Translations under genes and position numbers: made by a program | Shown: one piece after another, positions 17,358 to 26,574 of the stretch | How the letters are laid out: each line of letters begins with the position of its first letter | Position numbering within the stretch: position 1 is the stretch's first letter | Notes under the pieces: generated by a model | Seen by the model: only the letters and a program-made list of their open reading frames with translations | What the model was told of the DNA's origin: nothing | Database searches by the model: none | Origin: Halobellus sp. LT62 | GTDB lineage: Archaea; Halobacteriota; Halobacteria; Halobacteriales; Haloferacaceae | Length of the DNA: 64,000 nucleotides | Direction of reading: 5' to 3' | Assembly: GCF_037031285.1 (NCBI RefSeq) | Contig: NZ_JAYEZO010000001.1 | Location: forward strand, 620,001-684,000

Positions 17358-19157
17358 TCACTCGACGTGCTCGGAGAGGAACTCGACGATTTCCTCGTAG
17401 GCGTGGATCCGGTTTTCGAGCTTCGTGAAGCCGTGGCCCTCGTCGTCGAAAATGCGCTCTCGGACGGGTACGTGCTGTTTTGCGGCTTCGACGAGCTGGT
17501 GCGCCTCGGAGACGGGGACTCGGGGGTCGTTCTCGCCGTGCAGGACGAAAAGCGGCGCGCGGATCGCCTCGATGGTGTTGAGCGGCGAGATCGATTCGAG
17601 GAACTCCCTGTCGTCCTCCAACGATCCGTATTCGGCCTCGCGGAGCGACCGACGCCACTCGCCGGTGTTCTCGAGGAACGTCACGAAGTTCGCGATGCCG
17701 ACGATGTCGATCCCCGCGGCCCACAGGTCGGGGTATTCGGTCATCGCCGCGAGGACCATAAAACCGCCGTAGGAGCCGCCCATCGCGACGATTCGATCGG
17801 GATCGACCGCCGGGTGGTCGTGTAGCCACTCGACGGCGGCCTCGACGTCCGCCACCGAGTCCATCCGCTTCTCGACGTCGTCGAGGTGGCCGTACGCCTT
17901 CCCGTAGCCCGCCGAGCCGCGGACGTTCGGCTCGAAGACGGCGTAACCGTTCGCGAGGAAGTACTGCGTGACCGCGCTGAACGAGGGCCGCCGCTGCGAC
18001 TCCGGCCCCCCGTGGATGTCGACGATCACGGGCGTCTCCCCGTGGCCGGTGTCGGTCTCCGGCAGCGAGAAGAACGCCGGGATCTCTCGGCCGTCGAACG
18101 TCGGGTAGTGGACGAGTTCGGGGTCGACGAACGAATCGCGGGGGATTCCCGCGGTCGCCGCGCGCGTCCAACGCGTCGGCTCGCCCGTGTCGTCGATAAC
18201 GTAGACGTTCGCGGGGTCGCTGCGCCGCGTCACCGTCACGGCGAAGCGCTCGCCCGCGTCGTCGAAGGCGACGCCGCCCGCGACGCCCCGCGGTATTTTC
18301 GGCGCTCCCGTCTCCTCGACCGCCGTCGGCTCCGCCAACTCGCCGACGGTCAGTTCGGTGTAGCCGTCGACGTTCGTCGAGTAGACGATCCGACCGGTCT
18401 CGTCGTCGACCGCGACGCCGTCGATCTCCCAGTCGGGGTCCTCGGCGACGAGCGAGAACGCGCCGCTGTCGGCGTCGACCGACCAGAGATCGAGCGTGTC
18501 GCTCTCGCGGTCGGAGACGAGATACACGTGCTCGCCGTCCGGCCCCCACGTCGCGCTCTGAAAGCGGGTCGTCCCCTCGTGTGGGGTCAGCTCGGTCGTC
18601 TCGCCGGTCTCGACGTCGAGGACCGAAACGTCCTGATCGAAGTTCGAGTACGCCTCGGTGAGGAGTAGCCGCGAGTCATCGGGCGACCAGCCGCCGAGGG
18701 TCAGCCAGCCGTCGCCCTCGGCGACGAGTTCGGCGTCGGTGCCGGTCGCCTCACGGCGCTGTACGTAGACGTCGAAGACGGACTCGTCGCGACGGTTGGC
18801 GGTGAACCCGATCCGCTCGCCGTCGTGGCTCCAGCCGCCCCAGCGGTGCTTCGCGTCCGGCGCTTCGGTCCAGTCGGTGATCTCGCCGGTCGGCGGGTCG
18901 TACCGGAACAGCTGTTGGCGCTCGTTGCCGCCGCGGTCCATCCCGAAGGCGAACTCCTCGCGTTCTGGCGACCACGACACGAACGTCACGCGCTCCTCGG
19001 AGAAGGTGCGCTGCTCGGGCCAGCCACCGGGTTCTGCGAGCGTCCAGACCTGCGGGACGCCCGTGGTGTCCATCAGAAAGGCGAGTTCGTCGTTCACGCC
19101 GAACGAGGCACCGTAGGCGCTCCGAACGTTGAGATAGCGCTCGATGTCGTGGGCCAT
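17358..19157 (-). CDS. S9 family peptidase (acylaminoacyl-/oligopeptidase type)
   Basis: 599 aa. An N-terminal beta propeller (repeated WSPDxxxxxF-type blades over about residues 1-340) is followed by an alpha/beta hydrolase domain with PVIVDIHGGPESQ, the nucleophile Ser462 in MGGSYGGFM, the Asp in LHGENDPRVP and the His in DEGHGFTK. This arrangement is that of prolyl oligopeptidase family S9C, which cuts short peptides in the cytoplasm. ATG 19157 (MAHDIERYLNV) is the start; a longer frame to 19421 runs opposite the SelT-like gene. Confidence 0.95.
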   Translation of the reverse strand: MAHDIERYLNVRSAYGASFGVNDELAFLMDTTGVPQVWTLAEPGGWPEQRTFSEERVTFVSWSPEREEFAFGMDRGGNERQQLFRYDPPTGEITDWTEAPDAKHRWGGWSHDGERIGFTANRRDESVFDVYVQRREATGTDAELVAEGDGWLTLGGWSPDDSRLLLTEAYSNFDQDVSVLDVETGETTELTPHEGTTRFQSATWGPDGEHVYLVSDRESDTLDLWSVDADSGAFSLVAEDPDWEIDGVAVDDETGRIVYSTNVDGYTELTVGELAEPTAVEETGAPKIPRGVAGGVAFDDAGERFAVTVTRRSDPANVYVIDDTGEPTRWTRAATAGIPRDSFVDPELVHYPTFDGREIPAFFSLPETDTGHGETPVIVDIHGGPESQRRPSFSAVTQYFLANGYAVFEPNVRGSAGYGKAYGHLDDVEKRMDSVADVEAAVEWLHDHPAVDPDRIVAMGGSYGGFMVLAAMTEYPDLWAAGIDIVGIANFVTFLENTGEWRRSLREAEYGSLEDDREFLESISPLNTIEAIRAPLFVLHGENDPRVPVSEAHQLVEAAKQHVPVRERIFDDEGHGFTKLENRIHAYEEIVEFLSEHVE

Positions 19158-19248
19158 ACCCGTCAGTTCGCTCGATGCGGACGAAAGCGTTCGGGTGGTC
19201 CCAGCCGAGCGCAACGCGTTTAATTCCACGCGGAGCCGAGAGACACGT

Positions 19249-19479
19249 ATGACGACAGTCGAGATCGAATACTGCGTGCCCTGCGGCTTCCTCGACCGCG
19301 CCGAGGCGATCCAACACGCGCTGCTCGAACAGTTCGGGGACCGACTGGACCGCGTCGCGCTGGTGACCGGCGACCACGGCGTGCTGACGGTCGCCGTCGA
19401 CGGCGACGTGCTCTGGGACAAATCCGAAGACGACTACGACGTCGACGAGATTACCCGGCGCGTTCGCGAGGCGATTTGA
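19249..19479 (+). CDS. Rdx/SelT-SelW-SelH family thioredoxin-like protein
   Basis: 76 aa. The CxxC redox motif CVPCGF is at residues 9-14, followed by a helix (DRAEAIQHALLEQFG) and the family's GxF-like and WDK motif LWDKSEDDYDVDE. Selenoprotein W relatives in prokaryotes use two cysteines, as here. Divergent from the S9 peptidase with about 90 bp between. Probable cytoplasmic thiol-redox role. Confidence 0.9.
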   Translation: MTTVEIEYCVPCGFLDRAEAIQHALLEQFGDRLDRVALVTGDHGVLTVAVDGDVLWDKSEDDYDVDEITRRVREAI

Positions 19480-19566
19480 GAGCGGATCGCCCGCCGCGAT
19501 CTCCTCACCGGACGGTTAGTTGCGGTGGCCTCCCCCGATGACAGTCACGGTGGTCTCGCGGGACGG

Positions 19567-20595
19567 TCAGTCGCGGTGTCCCCACCGACGGCCGTCGTCA
19601 TCGTAGCGAGCGTCGAAGATGCGATTCCACTGCTCGTCGCTCAGATCGACGTCGGCCGCGCCGAGGTTCTCGTCGAGCTGGTCGACCGTCCGCGCGCCGA
19701 CGATCGGAACGACCGTCGCGTCCGGGTAGTCCATCAGCCAGCGGAGCGCGACCTGCGCGGGCGAGGCATCGACCTCGTCGGCGACCCCTCTGACGGCGTC
19801 GAGGACCTCCCAGCCGCGAGCGGAGAGGTAGTAGTCGCTGAACTGCTCGTCCATCGACCCGCGCGAGCCGTCCGGCGCGACCACCTTCGTCGGGTCGTCG
19901 GGATCGGCGCGCTCGTACTTGCCCGTGAGAAAGCCGCCGGCCAGCGGCGAGTACGGACAGACCGCGAGTTCCTGATCGCCGCAGACGTCGAGGTACTCCT
20001 TCACGTCCTCGTAGTAGCCCGCGTGAAACAGCGGTTGGGTGACCTCGAAGCGCTCCCAGCCGTTGACTTCGGACTTCCAGAGCGCCTTCGTGAGCTGCCA
20101 CGCGGCCATCGTCGACGCGCCGAGGTAGTTCACTTTCCCCTCTTCGACGAGCCGGTTCAGCGTCGAGAGCGTCTCCTCGATCGGCGTCTCCTCGTCCCAG
20201 CGGTGGATGTAGTACAGATCGAGGTAGTCGGTGCCGAGTCGGTCGAGCGTCCCCTCGATCTGGTTGCGGATGTGCGTCCGTGACAGCCCCGACCCGTTCG
20301 GGTTGTCGGGGTCGAAGCCGAAGTAGACTTTCGAGGCGAGGACGACCTCCGAGCGGTCCCGATCGGCGAGCCAGTCGCCGATCCACGACTCGCTGCGCCC
20401 GCTGGGGGTGCCGTAGACGTTGGCGGTATCGATGAAGTTGCCGCCGCGCTCGACGTACGCGTCGAGCAGTTCGTGCGCCTCCTCTTTTTTCGTCTCGACG
20501 ACGCCCTCGGTCTCGCGCCCGAAGCGCCACGTGCCGAAGCAGAGTTCCGATACCTTCGTGCCGGTCGACCCGAGTCGTCGGTGCTCAAGGCTCAT
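19567..20595 (-). CDS. Aldo/keto reductase
   Basis: 342-aa NADPH-dependent oxidoreductase with a TIM barrel. The catalytic tetrad is visible: Asp in NFIDTANVYG, Tyr in the same motif, Lys in VVLASKVYFG and His in DLYYIHRWD. The Kv-beta-like subfamily is suggested by the general layout and the N-terminal RRLGSTGTKVSELCFGTW. Substrate unknown. Confidence 0.94.
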   Translation of the reverse strand: MSLEHRRLGSTGTKVSELCFGTWRFGRETEGVVETKKEEAHELLDAYVERGGNFIDTANVYGTPSGRSESWIGDWLADRDRSEVVLASKVYFGFDPDNPNGSGLSRTHIRNQIEGTLDRLGTDYLDLYYIHRWDEETPIEETLSTLNRLVEEGKVNYLGASTMAAWQLTKALWKSEVNGWERFEVTQPLFHAGYYEDVKEYLDVCGDQELAVCPYSPLAGGFLTGKYERADPDDPTKVVAPDGSRGSMDEQFSDYYLSARGWEVLDAVRGVADEVDASPAQVALRWLMDYPDATVVPIVGARTVDQLDENLGAADVDLSDEQWNRIFDARYDDDGRRWGHRD

Positions 20596-20659
20596 ACCGG
20601 CACCGACGCGCGACGGCGGGAAAAACGTGGGTGGTGGGCAGAACCGGGAGACCGAAGCG

Positions 20660-21061
20660 CTACTCGGCCGGCTCGAACCGGAAGCCGTCCCACTCTTGGC
20701 TCGCGGGCTCGCGGATACCCGCGCCCGGCTCGCGAAGCTCCTCGCAGTAGACCGGCCGGACCTCGTCGCCGATCTCGACCTCGTCGGTTGTCACCTGTCC
20801 GATCGCACGGACCGGCTCGCCGTCGACGTCGAACTCGACGATCGCGAGGGTGTTGGGTTGGCGAACGCCCGGCGGCGTCGCCGTCGACGTCGTCCACGTG
20901 ATCACCTCGGCGACGTACTCGCTGAGGTCGACGGTGCCCGTCGGCTCCTTGCCGCCCGGACCGAGCGGGTGGCCCGGGTAGGTGATGCTGCCGTCGGGGT
21001 AGCGGTGCGCCTCCATCACGTGCTGGTTTGCGTTGGTATCAGAGTGAGTGTCGTCGCTCAT
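20660..21061 (-). CDS. DUF35-type OB-fold protein without the zinc ribbon cysteines
   Basis: 133 aa. It partners the adjacent thiolase, overlapping its stop codon by 4 bp, as in the archaeal thiolase/DUF35 complexes that channel acyl-CoA. The OB-fold part (about residues 45-105) is clear, ending IGDEVRPVYCEE. The usual N-terminal rubredoxin-like zinc ribbon with four cysteines is missing: the region HRYPDGSITYPGHPLG has none. It therefore may not bind zinc and perhaps only shapes the CoA pocket. Confidence 0.85.
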   Translation of the reverse strand: MSDDTHSDTNANQHVMEAHRYPDGSITYPGHPLGPGGKEPTGTVDLSEYVAEVITWTTSTATPPGVRQPNTLAIVEFDVDGEPVRAIGQVTTDEVEIGDEVRPVYCEELREPGAGIREPASQEWDGFRFEPAE

Positions 21062-22212
21062 CGTTGGCCCTCCAAAATCGCGGTCGTCACGCAGTTCCCG
21101 AACCCGCCGACGTTGCAGGCGAGTCCCGTCTCGGCGTCGACCTGTCGCGGTCCGGCCTCGCCGACGACCTGTTTGTAGATCTCGTACACCTGTGCCACGC
21201 CGGAGGCCCCGAGCGGGTGGCCCTTCGATTTGAGCCCGCCGGACGTGTTGATCGGCAAGTCGCCGTCGCGGTCGGTGACGCCGTCCTCGACCGCTTTCCA
21301 GCCCTCGCCTTTCTCGAAGAATCCGAGGTCCTCCGACTGGAGGAATTCGAGGATAGTGAACATGTCGTGGAGCTCCGCGACGTCGACGTCTTCGGGCTCG
21401 ATATCGGCCATCTCGTAGGCCCGCTCCGAGGAGTTGACGACGCCGCCCATCGTCGTCGGGTCCGCGCGCTCGTGGACGACGTGGGTGTCTGTCGCGCCGC
21501 CGATGCCCGAGACGACCGCGTACTCCTCGGCATACTCGCGGGCGACGGACTCCGGGCAGAATATGAGCGCCGCCGACCCGTCGGTTATCGGGCAGAAGTC
21601 GTACAGTCGGAGGGGATCGGCGACGATCGGTGAGTCGAGCACCGTGTCGAGGTCGACCTCCTTTCGGAACTGCGCGTGGGGGTTGTCGACGCCGTTTCTG
21701 TGGTTCTTGACCGCGACTTTCCCGAGCGATTCGCGGGGGGCGTCGTACGTTTCGAGATAGGCGCGCGCGGTGAGTCCCGCGAAGGAGGGAAGCGTCACAC
21801 CGTGTTTGTACTCGACCGGGTGGGTCAGCGATGCGATGATGTCAGTCGACTCCGCGGTCGATCGGTGCGTCATCTTCTCGCCGCCGACGAGAAGCGTCAT
21901 CTCGGAGGCCCCGGAGGCGACCGACTGCCACGCGGCGTAGACGCCCGCGCCGCCGGAGGAGGAGGTCTGATCGATCCGGGCCGTGTAGGCCGGGACCGCC
22001 GAGAGGTCGTGGGCGAGGGCGTTCGGGACTCCGGTCTGGCCCTCGAACTCCCCGCTGGCCATATTCGAGACGTACAGGTGTTCGATCGCGTCGGGTGCGA
22101 CGCCAGCGTCTTCGAGGCAGGCCTGTCCGGCCTCCGCGAGCAGCTCACAGATCCACTCCTCGCGCTGCCCGAACTGGGTCATCGACGCGCCGATGATCGC
22201 TACGCGCTCCAT
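21058..22212 (-). CDS. Thiolase-family protein with Ser in place of nucleophilic Cys
   Basis: 384 aa, acetyl-CoA acyltransferase fold (SCP2-like). The second active-site regions are normal: His in LKSKGHPLGASG and Cys in ACNVGGFGNC. At the nucleophile position, where thiolases have C(A/S)SG, the sequence is DQTSSSGGAG, so residue 84 is Ser. A classical Claisen condensation through an acyl-Cys is then unlikely; it may be an acyltransferase with another mechanism, or a structural partner of the DUF35-type protein. The same replacement would be expected in its close relatives; not checked. Confidence 0.85.
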   Translation of the reverse strand: MERVAIIGASMTQFGQREEWICELLAEAGQACLEDAGVAPDAIEHLYVSNMASGEFEGQTGVPNALAHDLSAVPAYTARIDQTSSSGGAGVYAAWQSVASGASEMTLLVGGEKMTHRSTAESTDIIASLTHPVEYKHGVTLPSFAGLTARAYLETYDAPRESLGKVAVKNHRNGVDNPHAQFRKEVDLDTVLDSPIVADPLRLYDFCPITDGSAALIFCPESVAREYAEEYAVVSGIGGATDTHVVHERADPTTMGGVVNSSERAYEMADIEPEDVDVAELHDMFTILEFLQSEDLGFFEKGEGWKAVEDGVTDRDGDLPINTSGGLKSKGHPLGASGVAQVYEIYKQVVGEAGPRQVDAETGLACNVGGFGNCVTTAILEGQR

Positions 22213-22354
22213 ATTCTCAGACGTGGGGGCGGTATCTTACCGGTTTCCCTTTCGGAGAACGCGGGCGCGACCGACATTGGACACCGGCGATACCCTGCCG
22301 TCCCTCGAAGCGCGTATAGACACTATTACACTCCCACCGTGTGGAAACCCCGCT

Positions 22355-22777
22355 ATGGACGTGGATCTCGATTCGGTCGCCCCGAAGCTCGGGGCGGTGG
22401 CGTGTCTCCTCCTCGCGGCGGCGGTGTTCGCCCCCGCGCTGGTTATCTCCGCGCCGGGGTCGGGCGTGGCGGCGTACTACGCGTCCGGGCCGTTCGGCGT
22501 CTCGATCGTCGGGGTGCTCGCGCTGTTCACCGTCATCGTTCTGCTCGCGGGCGCACAGGAGCGCTCTGATCCGGTCACGCTCTCCGGCGTCGCGCTCGTT
22601 GCAGGAGTCGCGATACTTCTCTTCTCGCTGCTGTGGGCCCTCTCGATAGACTCGACGCTGCTCTTCAGCTTCCCCGCGGAGTACGCGTGGATCGAGAATC
22701 ACCGCTGGGTCGTCGTCGGGGGCGCTGTCGCCGTCGCCGTCGCGACCGGCGCGTACGCGCGTGCAGTGCTGAATTGA
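22355..22777 (+). CDS. Hypothetical four-helix membrane protein
   Basis: 140 aa with four hydrophobic segments (about residues 12-32, 44-64, 75-96 and 115-137), no charged motif and no family I recognise with confidence. ATG 22355 is chosen: it lies just after the minus-strand thiolase promoter region, and upstream in-frame codons are not protein-like. It precedes the SRP RNA by about 150 bp, in which no gene is seen. Confidence 0.7.
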   Translation: MDVDLDSVAPKLGAVACLLLAAAVFAPALVISAPGSGVAAYYASGPFGVSIVGVLALFTVIVLLAGAQERSDPVTLSGVALVAGVAILLFSLLWALSIDSTLLFSFPAEYAWIENHRWVVVGGAVAVAVATGAYARAVLN

Positions 22778-22898
22778 GCGATTCGTCGCACGCAATGAGC
22801 GACTGATCGCGTGCCGTGAGCGCGACGACCACCCAGCGGTGGTCCAGATCGCGACCCGCACGGCGTCCCCCGATCACGAGGTCACTGAGTCGAAAGCC

Positions 22899-22906
22899 CC
22901 TTATGT
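22899..22906 (+). promoter_or_regulatory. TATA-like element for the 7S RNA
   Basis: The segment ccttatg around 22899-22904, about 25 nt before the proposed 5' end of the RNA, is the only AT-rich stretch in the region. Typical for haloarchaeal stable RNA promoters. Confidence 0.35.
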
Positions 22907-22924
22907 GGTCCCGGATTACCTCAA

Positions 22925-23225
22925 GCCGGACTAGGTCGGGCAGCTAGGCCCTGCTCTCCACCCGCATCTTTGGCCTTTAGCGGGGACCGAACCCGGGGGC
23001 GTCCGGTCAGACCGACGCGGGCCCCGGAAGCCAACGTCGAAACCTCGTCCTTCGGGGACGGCGGTTCACCGACACCGGCCGCAGGGTCGGCTCGAGGTGA
23101 TTCGTCGCCGGCACCCCGCCAGGCGCGGAAGCGAGCAGCGGACCTGCGAACGTTCGTCGCTCGGAGGATCGCGGGGTGGAGGAGGCGACTGGGACTCCCC
23201 GTGCCGGAACGCCGGGCAATCTCGC
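22925..23225 (+). ncRNA. ffs: Signal recognition particle 7S RNA
   Basis: About 300 nt, the usual archaeal length. The signature SRP54-binding helix 8 is seen at 23120-23141 (ccaggc-gcggaag-cgagcagcgg). It is enclosed by a perfect 8-bp stem CACCCCGC (23112-23119) with GCGGGGTG (23171-23178). The 5' domain shows the L3/L4 loop pattern gtcgggcag and aggccctg, and the 3' end has the conserved ccgggcaatctcgc. A hairpin with a UUCG loop (cgtccttcggggacg, near 23045-23060) and the CCGAC-GTCGG stem for helix 6 fit too. Ends are uncertain by about 10 nt. Confidence 0.9.
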
Positions 23226-23393
23226 TGTCCGCCATTCATACCGTATTCACGTCGCCAGCGATGCCGCTAGATCGGCTCGGTAACGTCGCCAGCGACGACG
23301 TTCGACTCGGCGGCGTACCAGCGCAGACGCGCCTCGCGTCGATGGAACGAAGAAGAGTGAAACCCGATCGGGAGGCAGCGGAACGCGCTCTCG

Positions 23394-24494
23394 TTAGGCG
23401 TTCGCGGCTGACTGGTCGGACTGTCCCTGTCCGGCTTGGTCGTCGGTCTCGTCGTCCGCGTCGTCCTCATCCTCGTCGAACTCGAACTCCAACTCGGTCT
23501 CGACGTCCTCGTAGGTGACCGTCACTTCGAGTTCCTCGGCGTCGTCGGGGACCGAGACGACGTACTCGCCGTTCGCGTCGGTGGTCCCGCTGGGACCGCC
23601 TTCGACTTCGACGGTCGCGTTCTCGACTGCAGATCCGTTTTTCGTCACGCGCAGCGTTGCGTTCTCGCCGGGGGCGATGTCGTCGAGGAACGTCGCGTTC
23701 AACGTCGACTCCTCGCGCTCGTCTTCGTCGTCTCCGCGGTCGTCGTCATCTTCGTCGTCGACGCGTTCGATTTCGACGTCGGTGCCGGACTCGGAGATGA
23801 CCGGTTTGAGGATGTACTTCCCGCTTTGACCGGCCTTTATCGCGGTAATGTCGAAGACGAAGTCGACGGACTCGCCGTTACCGACCGTGAACTCGGAGTT
23901 CAACTGGAGTTTGCCGCTCGGCAGCTTGACGCGCTGGTCGCTGCCGTCCTTCAGCGTCCCGTCGACCTCCGAGACGTAGACGAACACCTTCTCGTAGGTG
24001 CCGTTCGGGACGTCGAGCGTCGAGAGCCGCGTGGCGTTCGCGCCCTGCAGGCGCGTCAGATCGACCGTGCGGTTGTCGACCTCGTACTCGACCCACTCGT
24101 CGTCTCCGGCGTCGTCGTCTTCATCGTCTGCACCATCCGTGTCGTCTGCGTCCGCCGAATCGTCGGCGGTTTCGCTGCCTTCGTCCGCATCGGCGGTCTC
24201 GTTCGTCTCGTCGACATCGTCGGAGTCGTCACTGTCGTCGACGTCACCGGCTGGCTTCAGCCCCACCTTGGAGATAGTGACGTTGAGGTGTTCGAAGTCA
24301 CCGATCGCGTTCTGTTCGTCGCTGATGTAGAGGTTCACCGTCCCGGTCGACCCGTCCGCGGTACCGGCAGTCGACTCTTCGCCCGCGGGCGCTCCGTCCA
24401 TCGCAGTGGAGGGCGATCCGCCCATCCCACCGGAACAACCGGCAAGGAGGATCAACGCCGCGACGAGCACGCTCGCGATTGCGTTTCGATTCAT
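23394..24494 (-). CDS. DUF4382 lipoprotein with C-terminal carboxypeptidase-regulatory-like domain
   Basis: 366 aa, exported lipoprotein: lipobox LLAGCSGG after a hydrophobic signal. Residues about 48-250 form DUF4382 (GTVNLYISDEQNAIGDFEHL, ISKVGLKP), interrupted by a long Asp/Glu-rich spacer (about residues 90-135). Residues 280-345 look like a carboxypeptidase-regulatory/Ig-like fold (GSAVENATVEVEGGPSGT, then DANGEYVVSVPDDAEE), ending in an acidic tail. Start ATG 24494; a longer frame exists but places the signal peptide internally. Surface or cell-envelope protein of unknown role. Confidence 0.9.
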   Translation of the reverse strand: MNRNAIASVLVAALILLAGCSGGMGGSPSTAMDGAPAGEESTAGTADGSTGTVNLYISDEQNAIGDFEHLNVTISKVGLKPAGDVDDSDDSDDVDETNETADADEGSETADDSADADDTDGADDEDDDAGDDEWVEYEVDNRTVDLTRLQGANATRLSTLDVPNGTYEKVFVYVSEVDGTLKDGSDQRVKLPSGKLQLNSEFTVGNGESVDFVFDITAIKAGQSGKYILKPVISESGTDVEIERVDDEDDDDRGDDEDEREESTLNATFLDDIAPGENATLRVTKNGSAVENATVEVEGGPSGTTDANGEYVVSVPDDAEELEVTVTYEDVETELEFEFDEDEDDADDETDDQAGQGQSDQSAANA

Positions 24495-24609
24495 TGCACG
24501 CTGACCCAAGTACCACAACCTCATTTATGCGACAGTTCCTGACGCCGGATTTAGCCGAATTTGCTCGAATTACACGGGTATAACCAGTGAGGCGAACCGA
24601 TCGCGGGCC

Positions 24610-25419
24610 TCAGCCCCACGCGCCGAGGCTCGCCTGCAGGTCCCGAGTCGTCGCCTCGGGGGTCGTCTCGTAGCCGACGAGGTCGCGCAGATCGACGGCG
24701 TAGGTGCTCCCGGCGTGATCGAGAACGAGCAGGCGGCCTTGGACGCCTCGGACCGTCCCGGTCGCGATCGTCTCCGCGACGGGGCGATCCAGCAGGTCGA
24801 GGCCGTACTCGAAGTCGAAGCGGTCGGCGTTATCGACCTCGAAGCAGTCGAGGAGATTCCCCCACGCGTCGTCGTCGACGTCGCGATGGAGCCCCGCCAG
24901 CTTCGTCGGGACGCGGATCCGATCGGGAATCTCCGCGGCGATTTCGGCCTCGCGCTCGCGGGCGATGCGGCCGTCGGGGACCGTTTGCAGGAGCGCGCCC
25001 CGATCAGCACCCTGCTCGCGGAGCCGCGTCTCCAGTCGCCACGCCTTCGTGACGCCCACTTTGAACACGTTGGGCGCGAACGCCGCGAGGTAGATCGCGT
25101 GGGGTTCGACGCAGTCCATCTCGTCTTTGAGACACGTGCCGGTGCACTTCGCGCAGACCCACGTCGAGCGGTGCTGCGGGCAGTACGGCGCACTGGGCTC
25201 CGCGCAGGCGATGTGTCCCTCCTCGGTGATCGTCCCCGCGCAGTGACGTTCGCCGAGGGTGTAGGCGAGTTCGGTTCCTGAGTCGAGTGCGACGAACTCC
25301 ACGTCGCCGAGCGTCTGGGAATCCGGGCTGTCGGCTGTCGCGTCGACAGCGTCGACACCGGCGGACGCGTCGCTCACGTAGAGTCCCGGGCCGCCCGTGT
25401 CGTAGCCGACGAACTGCAC
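24610..25419 (-). CDS. DUF2797 protein with zinc-binding cysteines and a GIY-YIG-like segment
   Basis: 269 aa. A cysteine-rich segment (residues about 59-105; C-X15-C, CPQH, and VCAKCTGTC) could bind one or two zinc ions. The following part, AIYLAAFAPNVFKVGVTKAWRLETRLREQG, has the look of a GIY-YIG core (Y-L-A, then KVGVT, and a later RL..QG) though the canonical second Y is absent. Function unknown; the family is conserved in archaea and some bacteria. Confidence 0.8.
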   Translation of the reverse strand: MQFVGYDTGGPGLYVSDASAGVDAVDATADSPDSQTLGDVEFVALDSGTELAYTLGERHCAGTITEEGHIACAEPSAPYCPQHRSTWVCAKCTGTCLKDEMDCVEPHAIYLAAFAPNVFKVGVTKAWRLETRLREQGADRGALLQTVPDGRIAREREAEIAAEIPDRIRVPTKLAGLHRDVDDDAWGNLLDCFEVDNADRFDFEYGLDLLDRPVAETIATGTVRGVQGRLLVLDHAGSTYAVDLRDLVGYETTPEATTRDLQASLGAWG

Positions 25420-25489
25420 GGAAGGGAGTTGTCGATCCGCGGTAAAAGCGGTGCCGTTCTGGGGTGGTGAGTCAGCGCCCGCAGATCGG

Positions 25490-26443
25490 TCAGGGATCCG
25501 TGGACTCGTACTCCGCCCGCAGTTCCGCGTGGAGTTCCTCGGCGGCGCGTCGGACGGCGTCGTCGCTGGAGGAGTCGGCCTCCCAACCGAGTCCGGCGAG
25601 CTTCTCGACGGAGAGGCGCATCCGCGGGACGTCGCCCTCCCAGCCGCGGTCGCCGCCGGTGTACTCGTAGTCGGGGTCGAGATCCATCACGTCGGCGACG
25701 ACGTCCGCGATTCGGGTGACTGAGGTGGTCGTTCGCGTGCCGAGATTGTAGGTGTTCATCGCGCGGTCGGCGTGTTCGACGACGTGACAGATGGCGTCGA
25801 CGCACTCGGTGACGTGCAGATAGGACTTCTCTTGGCGACCGTCGCCGAGGATTTCTAAGGTGTCGGGGTCGTCGAGCAGTTTCTCGATGAAGTCGGGGAC
25901 GACGTTGCCGCGTTGGTTCGGGCCGACGATGTTGGCGAAGCGGAAGCACCAGACGGTGAACTCCTTCGAGTGCGCGTACGTCGAGAGCAGCCCCTCGTCG
26001 GCGAGTTTCGACGCGCCGTAGACGCTGATCGGTTCCAGCGGGGCGTAATCTTCGGGCGTCGGCCGCGGCGCTTCGCCGTACACCGTCGAGGAGGAGGTGA
26101 AGGCGATATGCGAGACGCCGACCTCGTCCATCCGTTCGAGGACGTTGTACGTCATCTCGGTGTTCTCCTCGAACAGCTTCCGGGGCGCGGCGTAGTTGGT
26201 GTCGGTGTAGGCGGCCAGATGGAAGACGAGGTCGACGTCGGCGGTGATGGCTTCGGCGACGTCGTCGGCGTCGGTCATATCCGCCTTGCAAAACTCGACA
26301 TCGTCGGGGACGCGCTCGCGCGTTCCCTTCGAGAGGTCGTCGGCGACGACGACGTCGTTGTCCTCGCGGAGTCGACGCGCGAGGTGCGAGCCGACGAGAC
26401 CCGCACCGCCGGTGACGACGATCCGCTTGTCGGAGAGGTGCAT
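25490..26443 (-). CDS. NAD-dependent epimerase/dehydratase (UDP-glucose 4-epimerase-like)
   Basis: 317-aa extended SDR. The NAD-binding motif TGGAGLVGSHLARRL is at residues 10-24, with DVDLVFHLAA and the catalytic S-Y-x3-K pattern (FTSSSTVYG and YGASKLADE). Start MHLSDKRIVV at 26443. It probably makes a nucleotide sugar for glycosylation of surface proteins; the exact sugar cannot be told. Confidence 0.92.
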   Translation of the reverse strand: MHLSDKRIVVTGGAGLVGSHLARRLREDNDVVVADDLSKGTRERVPDDVEFCKADMTDADDVAEAITADVDLVFHLAAYTDTNYAAPRKLFEENTEMTYNVLERMDEVGVSHIAFTSSSTVYGEAPRPTPEDYAPLEPISVYGASKLADEGLLSTYAHSKEFTVWCFRFANIVGPNQRGNVVPDFIEKLLDDPDTLEILGDGRQEKSYLHVTECVDAICHVVEHADRAMNTYNLGTRTTTSVTRIADVVADVMDLDPDYEYTGGDRGWEGDVPRMRLSVEKLAGLGWEADSSSDDAVRRAAEELHAELRAEYESTDP

Positions 26444-26574
26444 ACCGACGATGCACTCGGCGGGGGTAAGTGCGTTCTCCTTTGTGGTAGCTTCGTTGGC
26501 TCCCCGCGACCGCAACGCACCGCGATCACCACCGAAGCGAAGCGCCTTAGCGCCCGCCGGGCTTGCAGGGGAGT

